Assembly (NCBI GenBank): GCA_003507395.1
Contig: DNVW01000013.1
Span: 1 to 18,537, forward strand
Source of the DNA: Clostridiales bacterium
GTDB taxonomy: Bacteria > Bacillota > Clostridia > TANB77 > CAG-508
Reading direction: 5' to 3'
Length of the DNA: 18,537 bases
A program made the translations under genes and the position numbers. Each line of letters begins with the position of its first letter. Positions within the stretch are counted from its first letter, which is position 1. Below, in pieces: positions 7,444 through 12,981 of the stretch. The notes below the pieces were generated by a model, which was not told where the DNA came from, did no database searches, and saw only the letters and a program-made list of their open reading frames with translations.

Positions 7444-8094
7444 TTAATTATTAGCTAACTTGATATTTTGAAAAAATTCTAATAATTTAAATTTGAATTT
7501 TACATCTGCATTTTGTGTGTTAGTAACTAAATTATATTCTTCGTTAGGCAAATTATTTTTAATAGTTTCTTTAGAATCTTCCGAAACTATTCCACTACTA
7601 ACATCTACAAAACAAAGAGGAGGAAACATTACACACCACCAATTTTGTCCATTGGCATTTCCTATTTCCACTCTTAAAGCATCATAGTAGCCAGCAGGTA
7701 ATGAAATATCACCATAATTTTTAGTAGGAAAAGCAAAATTCCCTATATTAATATTTACATCATAATTATATCCATTGTCACTAATTATTTGATGTGCAAT
7801 TGTATAAAAATCATCTTGATGTGACTCGGCAATTGAAATAGCTTCTTTTCTACTAGTACATTTATTAGAAATAGAATTCATATATTCTATTAAAGCATCT
7901 CTTACTAAATATTTTAAATTCTGGTCTTCTTCAGTATCACTATTTGCAATAACGTGTAATCTAAATACACTATCAGCAATATTAGTAGATACAGCATTTG
8001 CATATGAGAAAGCACAAATAAAAACATATATACTAAATAATACAATTAAAACCAAAAATCTTTTTAAATTTGCATTTGTAAAAAATTTTTTCAT
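7444..8094 (-). CDS. spoIIR: stage II sporulation protein R
   Basis: 216-aa secreted or membrane-anchored signalling protein. An N-terminal hydrophobic segment (about residues 12-32) is followed by the hallmark 'FRLHVIANSDTEEDQ' (44-58). After that come 'KYLVRDALIEYMN' and the central 'FPTKNYGDISLPAGYYDALR' with 'ENWWCVMFPPLC'-like 'QNWWCVMFPPLCFVD'. In Bacillus, SpoIIR is made in the forespore under sigma-F and triggers SpoIIGA to activate sigma-E in the mother cell. SD GGAGG lies 6 bases before the ATG. A sigma-F promoter could not be assigned confidently in 8095-8217. The downstream murA link is common in spore formers. Confidence 0.95.
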   Translation of the reverse strand: MKKFFTNANLKRFLVLIVLFSIYVFICAFSYANAVSTNIADSVFRLHVIANSDTEEDQNLKYLVRDALIEYMNSISNKCTSRKEAISIAESHQDDFYTIAHQIISDNGYNYDVNINIGNFAFPTKNYGDISLPAGYYDALRVEIGNANGQNWWCVMFPPLCFVDVSSGIVSEDSKETIKNNLPNEEYNLVTNTQNADVKFKFKLLEFFQNIKLANN

Positions 8095-8217
8095 AAAAAA
8101 CCTCCATTTGAAAAAATAGTATGTATAGTAAAATTATTAACTAAATAAAAAAAATTATACATAAATTCCAAGAAAAATGTATGTCGAAATAAAGTGTACG
8201 ATTGTTTAGAAAATAAG

Positions 8218-8246
8218 TTGACTTTAAAAAGATAAAATGGTAAAAT
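8218..8246 (+). promoter_or_regulatory. sigma-A-type promoter for the 176-aa protein
   Basis: TTGACT (8218-8223), a 17-base spacer and TAAAAT (8241-8246), each one mismatch from consensus. The predicted start near 8253 is downstream of the ATG at 8237, which argues against that ATG as the translation start. Confidence 0.6.
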
Positions 8247-8305
8247 TTACCAAGAAAAACAAAAGAAAAAACAAGAAACTTATGCCCGAAAGGAATGAAA
8301 ATTAT

Positions 8306-8836
8306 ATGAATAAAATAAAAAAATTATGTGGATTTTGTATAAATGAATGGCATTTAACAACAATGATCCTTCCTTACATAAGCAAAGAAATAGAGAATAA
8401 CTATAAGATGATTACTATATTAGAAAATAGTATTGAAGAAAACATAAAAACATTAATTAAAAAATTGAATTTAAAAAATGAAGAAGACATATTGGAGATT
8501 AACTGGAAACAAAGTGTAGCACAAAAATATACCGAAGTAGGTTCTAAATTAAATATAATTGCAAAAAGTGATGAAAAATATATTATATTAGTAAATGGAA
8601 GAAAAAACTTTATAGATGTTGTAAATAAACATATTGATAAATGGTTGAAAAAAAATACAAAAGTAAAACAAGAAATAAAAATTATAAATTGTTATGAAAT
8701 AACGGACTTTAACTATAATATAACAGAAATATTAGATTCACACGATAGAATAATAAACACATCAGGAGAAAAAAGAATAGACGAAGTATTTGAGGATTAT
8801 AAAAAAGAAGGAAAAATCGAAGAAGCTACTAGCTAG
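8306..8836 (+). CDS. uncharacterised 176-aa protein with N-terminal CGFC
   Basis: I do not recognise this family. From the ATG at 8306 the protein starts 'MNKIKKLCGFCINEWHLTTM', followed by 'ILPYISKEIENNYKMITILE', a helical Lys/Glu-rich middle, 'YIILVNGRKNFIDVVNKHID' and 'KINCYEITD'-like 'IINCYEITDFNYNI' near the end. No membrane segment or signal peptide is visible, so it is probably cytosolic. The Cys-x-x-Cys pair (residues 8 and 11) could be redox-active or metal-binding. The frame is open from 8237, but the promoter at 8218-8246 covers that ATG. AAAGGA about 11 bases before 8306 supports the later start; 8282 is an alternative. It is a single gene, with the UDP-sugar operon promoter just downstream at 8857. 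Confidence 0.7.
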   Translation: MNKIKKLCGFCINEWHLTTMILPYISKEIENNYKMITILENSIEENIKTLIKKLNLKNEEDILEINWKQSVAQKYTEVGSKLNIIAKSDEKYIILVNGRKNFIDVVNKHIDKWLKKNTKVKQEIKIINCYEITDFNYNITEILDSHDRIINTSGEKRIDEVFEDYKKEGKIEEATS

Positions 8837-8856
8837 ACTAATATTAGAAAAGGCAA

Positions 8857-8885
8857 TTGACTAAAATATTTTTATGATATAGAAT
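8857..8885 (+). promoter_or_regulatory. sigma-A-type promoter for the UDP-sugar operon
   Basis: TTGACT (8857-8862), a 17-base spacer and TAGAAT (8880-8885), each one mismatch from consensus. The predicted start near 8892 gives a purine-rich leader of about 35 bases before the ATG at 8927. Confidence 0.6.
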
Positions 8886-8926
8886 ATGAAAAGAAAAAAG
8901 AAAAGAAGAAAGGAAAGTGAAATAAT

Positions 8927-10171
8927 ATGGAAGAGAAACTTTTGGCCACAAAGGAAATTCTTAAAAAATATGGACAAGAACATTTACTAAGCAATTATGA
9001 AAAATTATCAAACGAGGATAAAAACAGATTATTAAATGATATATTAACAATAGATTTTGGTGAAATTTCAAAGTTATATGAACAAACAAAACATAAAATT
9101 AAATTCGAAAATTGTAAAATAGAACCAATTGAGCATGTGGACAAAGCAAAACTTTCAAACGAAGAAATCCAAAAATATTCAGAAATAGGAATAGAGCAAA
9201 TTAAAAAAGGAAAATTGGCAGCTGTGACAATGGCAGGAGGACAAGGAACTAGATTGGGACATAATGGACCAAAGGGAACCTTTGACTTAGGACTAGACTC
9301 ACATAAATCTATTTTTGAGATACTATGTGATACTTTGAAATTAGCAAGAAAAAAATACGGAGTTGTCGTTCCATGGTATATCATGACAAGTGATGAAAAC
9401 AATGATGAAACAGTTGAATTCTTTGAAAAAAACAATTATTTTGATTATCCTAAAGAAGCAGTAAAATTTTTTATTCAGGGTGAAATGCCTATGATTAATA
9501 CAGAAGGTAAAATATTATTAAATGAAGAAGGATTGATAAAACAAGCAGGAGCAGGACATGGTGCTATTTTTGAGGCAATGAGAAAAAATGGTATTATATA
9601 TGAAATGCAAAATAAAGGAATTGAATGGGTATTTATCGGAGGAGTAGATAATGTTTTAGTAAAAATGGTAGATCCTGTATTAATAGGTTTATCAATAGAA
9701 AGAAATGTATTAGCAGCAGGAAAAAGTGTAGTAAAAGCAAATCCACATGAAAAGGTAGGAGTTTTCTGCAAAAAAGATGGAAAACCAAGTGTTATAGAAT
9801 ATTCGGAAATATCTAATGAATTAGCAGAAGCTGTTGATGAAAAAGGAGAGTTGCTATTTGGAGAGTCACATATTCTTTGCAATCAATTTAACATAAAAAT
9901 ATTGGAAGAATTAGCTAAGAATAAACTACCATATCATGTGGCATTCAAAAAGGCAACATACATGGATGAAAAAGGAAATATTATAAGTCCAACAGAGCCA
10001 AACGCGTATAAGTTTGAAGCATTTATCTTTGATGCATTTTCATCTATACCAGAAATGTTGGTTATGAGAGTTAAAAGAGAAGAGGAATTTGCACCTGTAA
10101 AAAACGCAGAAGGAGTTGATAGTCCAGAAACAGCAAGAAAATTATATAAAGATTATTTTGCAAATAACTAA
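8927..10171 (+). CDS. UDPGP-family UTP:sugar-1-phosphate uridylyltransferase (UAP1-like)
   Basis: 414-aa nucleotidyltransferase that joins UTP and a sugar 1-phosphate to give a UDP-sugar and PPi. The nucleotide-binding loop is 'MAGGQGTRLGHNGPKG' (102-117). Next are 'GAGHGAIFEAM' (208-218), in the place of the N-acetyl-sugar contact loop, and 'GGVDNVLVKMVDP' (238-250), where Asp241 would bind metal. The C-terminal 'FEAFIFDAF' and 'KREEEFAPVKNAEGVDSPET' match eukaryotic UDP-GlcNAc pyrophosphorylase (UAP1/AGX) more than bacterial GalU or GlmU. The sugar could be GlcNAc, glucose or galactose; the sequence does not settle this. SD AGGAAAG precedes the ATG. The stop overlaps the first possible start of the mutase, so the genes are tightly coupled. 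Confidence 0.85.
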   Translation: MEEKLLATKEILKKYGQEHLLSNYEKLSNEDKNRLLNDILTIDFGEISKLYEQTKHKIKFENCKIEPIEHVDKAKLSNEEIQKYSEIGIEQIKKGKLAAVTMAGGQGTRLGHNGPKGTFDLGLDSHKSIFEILCDTLKLARKKYGVVVPWYIMTSDENNDETVEFFEKNNYFDYPKEAVKFFIQGEMPMINTEGKILLNEEGLIKQAGAGHGAIFEAMRKNGIIYEMQNKGIEWVFIGGVDNVLVKMVDPVLIGLSIERNVLAAGKSVVKANPHEKVGVFCKKDGKPSVIEYSEISNELAEAVDEKGELLFGESHILCNQFNIKILEELAKNKLPYHVAFKKATYMDEKGNIISPTEPNAYKFEAFIFDAFSSIPEMLVMRVKREEEFAPVKNAEGVDSPETARKLYKDYFANN

Positions 10172-10191
10172 TGAAAGGAAGAAAACAAAAA

Positions 10192-11913
10192 ATGGAAGAA
10201 TATATGCAAAAATATAACAAATGGTTAGCAGACCCAGTTATAGATGAAAAATCAAAAAAAGAATTAAAAGCAATAGAAGGTAACGAAGAAGAAATAAAAG
10301 AAAGATTTTATAAAGATTTAGAATTTGGTACAGCAGGGTTAAGAGGTATTATTGGAGTTGGAACAAACAGAATGAATAAATATACTGTTACAAAGGCAAC
10401 ACAAGGATTAGCAAATTATATAATAAAAAAAGGCGGACAAGATAAAGGTGTTGCAATTGCATATGACTCTAGGAGAATGTCAGATCTATTTAGTGAAGAA
10501 ACAGCATTATGTTTAAATGCTAATGGAATTAAAACATATAAATTTGAAACATTAAGGCCAACACCAGAATTATCATTTGCCGTAAGAGAATTGGGCTGTA
10601 TTTCTGGAATAGTTATAACAGCAAGCCATAATCCACCAGAATATAATGGATATAAAGTATATTGGGATGATGGCGCACAGATTGTAGAGCCAATAGATGC
10701 AGAAATAATACAAGAAGTAAACAATATAACAGATTTATCATCTATAAAAACAATGAATAAAGAAAATGCAATACAACAAGGATTATACAATGTTATCGGT
10801 AACGAAATAGATGATAGATATATTGAAGAATTAAAAAAATTAATTATTAATAAAGATGCAATTAATGAAATGCGAAAAGATATAAAGATAGTATATACAC
10901 CACTACATGGAACAGGTGGAATGCTAGTAAAAAGAATTCTTAAAGAGATTGGATTTGAAAATGTATATGTTGTAAAAGAGCAAGAAGAACCAGATGGAAA
11001 TTTCCCAACAGTAGATTATCCAAATCCTGAAGATAGCAAAGCATTTAAATTAGCTCTAGAACTTGCAAAAAAAGTTGATGCAGATATAGTATTAGCAAAT
11101 GATCCAGATGCAGATAGATTAGGTGTTTATGTAAAAGACACAAAAACAGGAGAATATATACAATTTAATGGAAACATGACAGGAAATTTAATAGCAGAGT
11201 ATATACTATCACAAAAACATGAAAAAGGACAATTAACTGCTAATAGTGCTGTTATAAAGACAATAGTTTCATCTAATTTAACAGATGCAATTTGTGACTA
11301 CTATGGTGTAAAGCTATTTGAAACATTAACAGGATTTAAAAACATAGCAAAAATAATTAGAGGATTTGAAGAAAATAATAATAATTATAATTGTCTATTT
11401 TCATATGAAGAAAGCTATGGATGCATAATAGGAACACATGCAAGGGATAAGGATGGAATAGTTGCAGTAATGATACTATGTGAAATGGTGGCTTATTATA
11501 AGAAACAGCATATGACATTATGGGATGAAATAAACAAAATGTATGAAAGATATGGATATTATAAAGAAAAACAATTTTCTATTTCATTAAAAGGAATTGA
11601 AGGCGAAATAAAAATAAAGCAAATGATGGAAAATATGAGAAATAATCCACCAGAAACTATGGGAGGATATAACGTAGAGGCAGTAAGAGATTACCAAACA
11701 GGTAAAATAATAAACACACTTACAGGAAAAGAAGAAAAAACTAATACAGCAAAATCTAATGTACTATATTATGAACTAAATGATGATGCTTGGTGTGCAA
11801 TTAGACCTTCAGGTACAGAACCAAAAATAAAATTCTATATTGGAGTAAAAGGCAAAAATATGGAAGATGCAGATAAAAAACTATCAGAAATAGAAAAAGA
11901 ACTTTTAAAATAA
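10192..11913 (+). CDS. phospho-sugar mutase (phosphoglucomutase, PGM2/PgcA type)
   Basis: 573-aa alpha-D-phosphohexomutase that interconverts hexose 6- and 1-phosphates. The active-site phosphoserine loop is 'TASHNPPEYNGYK' (Ser145), the Mg-binding loop is 'DPDADR' (304-309), the sugar-binding loop is 'EESYG' (406-410) and the phosphate-binding loop is 'RPSGTEPKIKFY' (from 538). The N-terminal 'LEFGTAGLRGIIGVGTNRMN' is typical of the PgcA/PGM2 branch. The frame is open from 10171, whose ATG overlaps the upstream stop, but AAAGGAAG (10174-10181) sits about 10 bases before the ATG at 10192, which I prefer. It would supply the sugar 1-phosphate to the pyrophosphorylase encoded just before it. 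A terminator-like hairpin follows. Confidence 0.93.
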   Translation: MEEYMQKYNKWLADPVIDEKSKKELKAIEGNEEEIKERFYKDLEFGTAGLRGIIGVGTNRMNKYTVTKATQGLANYIIKKGGQDKGVAIAYDSRRMSDLFSEETALCLNANGIKTYKFETLRPTPELSFAVRELGCISGIVITASHNPPEYNGYKVYWDDGAQIVEPIDAEIIQEVNNITDLSSIKTMNKENAIQQGLYNVIGNEIDDRYIEELKKLIINKDAINEMRKDIKIVYTPLHGTGGMLVKRILKEIGFENVYVVKEQEEPDGNFPTVDYPNPEDSKAFKLALELAKKVDADIVLANDPDADRLGVYVKDTKTGEYIQFNGNMTGNLIAEYILSQKHEKGQLTANSAVIKTIVSSNLTDAICDYYGVKLFETLTGFKNIAKIIRGFEENNNNYNCLFSYEESYGCIIGTHARDKDGIVAVMILCEMVAYYKKQHMTLWDEINKMYERYGYYKEKQFSISLKGIEGEIKIKQMMENMRNNPPETMGGYNVEAVRDYQTGKIINTLTGKEEKTNTAKSNVLYYELNDDAWCAIRPSGTEPKIKFYIGVKGKNMEDADKKLSEIEKELLK

Positions 11914-11925
11914 TGTCAATGGAGA

Positions 11926-11950
11926 CGGAGATTTTGACAATCTCCGCCTT
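11926..11950 (+). terminator. probable terminator after the mutase gene
   Basis: CGGAGATT (11926-11933) pairs with AATCTCCG (11939-11946) around TTGAC. The following CCTTTATAAAAT is only weakly U-rich. It lies 12 bases after the stop codon. TGTCAA (11914-11919) can pair with TTGACA (11934-11939) as a weaker alternative. Confidence 0.6.
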
Positions 11951-12025
11951 TATAAAATAGATCTTTTTTAATAAAATTATTTTAGAGAGAAATGAAAATA
12001 TAATAATTAATAGGAGAAAAAATCA

Positions 12026-12598
12026 ATGAATGAAATAGTTTTTGTAACACATAATAAAGGAAAAATAGCATCAGCTAATAAGCAATTAGAAGGAGTAACT
12101 TTTAAAGTTTTTGAATATGAACTAGAAGAACCTAGAAGTGATGATATAAAATATATATCAAAGTATAAAGTAATGGAAGCCTATAAATTAGTAAATAAGC
12201 CATGCATTTCTCTAGATTGTGGATTTTGGATAGATGAATTAAATGGCTTTCCTAGAGCTTTTGTAAATTTTGCATTAGATACAATAGGAATAAATGGACT
12301 ACTAAAATTGATGGAAGGAAAAGAAAACAGAACTTGCAGATTTACAGAATGTTTATCTTATTACGATGGAAAAGAGTTACATCAATTTATGGGAAAACAT
12401 GAAGGAACTTTAACTGAAAAAATGTTAGGAAATGATACAGATAAAAAATGGTCTGATTTATGGTATATATTTAAACCATACGGATATGATAAAACATTGG
12501 CCCAAATGACAGAAGAGGAAAGAGCAGGTAGAATAAAGTATGAATCAGTAGATTCAATGAAACAATTCTCAAAATGGTATAAAGAACAAAAATTTTAA
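12026..12598 (+). CDS. divergent non-canonical purine NTP pyrophosphatase (HAM1/ITPase family)
   Basis: 190-aa protein of the RdgB/HAM1/ITPase superfamily, which hydrolyses dITP, ITP and XTP to monophosphates and so cleans the nucleotide pool. The N-terminal 'FVTHNKGKI' (6-14) is the phosphate-binding motif. 'SLDCGFWIDELNGFPRAF' (62-79) fits the family's acidic motif with its Asp (position 64), but lacks the usual 'PG' and 'SAR'. 'NFALDTIGINGLLKLM' and 'CRFTECLSYYDG' resemble archaeal and eukaryotic ITPases more than bacterial RdgB. 'GTLTEK' and 'WYIFKPYGYDKTLAQM' complete the family order. SD AGGAG lies 10 bases before the ATG. It ends shortly before the aspS promoter and appears to be a separate unit. 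Substrate choice may differ from RdgB. Confidence 0.8.
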   Translation: MNEIVFVTHNKGKIASANKQLEGVTFKVFEYELEEPRSDDIKYISKYKVMEAYKLVNKPCISLDCGFWIDELNGFPRAFVNFALDTIGINGLLKLMEGKENRTCRFTECLSYYDGKELHQFMGKHEGTLTEKMLGNDTDKKWSDLWYIFKPYGYDKTLAQMTEEERAGRIKYESVDSMKQFSKWYKEQKF

Positions 12599-12619
12599 AT
12601 GAAAAGCAAAAAAATAAGT

Positions 12620-12648
12620 TTGACTCAATAAGAATATGATGCTATAAT
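12620..12648 (+). promoter_or_regulatory. strong promoter of the aspS leader
   Basis: TTGACT (12620-12625), a 17-base spacer and a perfect TATAAT (12643-12648). The predicted start near 12655 lies only a few bases before the SD of the 13-codon leader ORF, so the ORF is at the very 5' end of the transcript. Confidence 0.85.
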
Positions 12649-12676
12649 AGAAATATGTTAAAGGAAGGTGATTACT

Positions 12677-12718
12677 ATGGATAATTCTGATAATAGTGAC
12701 AATAATAATTTGAGATGA
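12677..12718 (+). CDS. Asp/Asn-rich 13-aa leader peptide upstream of the aspS T-box
   Basis: The ORF reads MDNSDNSDNNNLR and ends in TGA at 12716-12718. Eight of 13 residues are Asp (3) or Asn (5), including three Asn codons in a row (AAT at 12701-12709). AAAGGAAGGTGAT precedes it, with AGGTGAT at 12666-12672 exactly complementary to the 16S rRNA tail; the ATG follows 8 bases after the last G of GG. The promoter is 28 bases upstream. This has the architecture of ribosome-mediated attenuation leaders, but it is followed by a T-box rather than a simple attenuator. The Asn-codon stretch is complementary to the 5' arm of the T-box basal helix. No homologue is known to me, and function is inferred from composition, SD and position only. 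Confidence 0.6.
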   Translation: MDNSDNSDNNNLR

Positions 12719-12725
12719 TTATTAT

Positions 12726-12942
12726 AAAAATTATTTTGTGATGAAGATGAAAGGCTGTAAAGGTTACTAGTAGAGAGTAAGGGTCAGCGGTTGAAAGCCC
12801 TTTTAGAAAACGTACATAACCGAAACACGTTGGAGCAGAATAATTTTTAAAGAGTGGAAAGAATAAAACTTTCAATCTGGGTGGTACCGCGGATATTAAT
12901 ATATATTCGTCCCTGCAATTCTAAGCAGTGGGCGATTTTTTG
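12726..12942 (+). promoter_or_regulatory. T-box leader controlling aspS
   Basis: A tRNA-sensing T-box. Stem I is closed by a 14-bp helix (12726-12739 with 12835-12848). It contains GGTTA/TAACC (12762-12766 with 12817-12821), the AGAGAG bulge region (12772-12777) and the distal AAGGG/CCCTT stem. Stem III is GAAAG/CTTTC (12857-12861 with 12869-12873). The T-box proper is TGGGTGGTACCGCGG (12878-12892) with the tRNA-acceptor bulge TGGT (12882-12885). GGG and AC of the T-box can pair with CCC and GT at 12909-12913 as the antiterminator. The specifier region on the 3' strand of Stem I is CCGAAACACG (12820-12829): it contains GAA and AAC overlapping by one base and no GAC. Uncharged cognate tRNA would favour readthrough into aspS. 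Confidence 0.93.
12908..12941 (+). terminator. T-box intrinsic terminator
   Basis: CGTCCCTGC (12908-12916) pairs with GCAGTGGGCG (12925-12934), with one bulged T and one G-U, around AATTCTAA, followed by ATTTTTT. The left arm overlaps the antiterminator partner sequence, so the two folds are exclusive. Confidence 0.9.
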
Positions 12943-12981
12943 TACCCTAAAATTGCCACTGCTATTGAAGGAGGAATAGAA

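Noticed and set aside
12698..12700. GAC as the Asp specifier codon of the T-box
   Set aside because: It lies inside the leader ORF, upstream of Stem I, not on the 3' strand of the specifier loop where the codon must be.
12702..12725. Hairpin ATAATAAT/ATTATTAT over the leader ORF stop codon
   Set aside because: Entirely A-T pairs in low-complexity sequence; likely by chance, and weaker than the pairing with the T-box arm.
12928..12981. Longer AspRS start upstream of 12982
   Set aside because: It begins inside the T-box terminator with no SD, while AGGAGG supports the ATG at 12982 and the family N-terminus.
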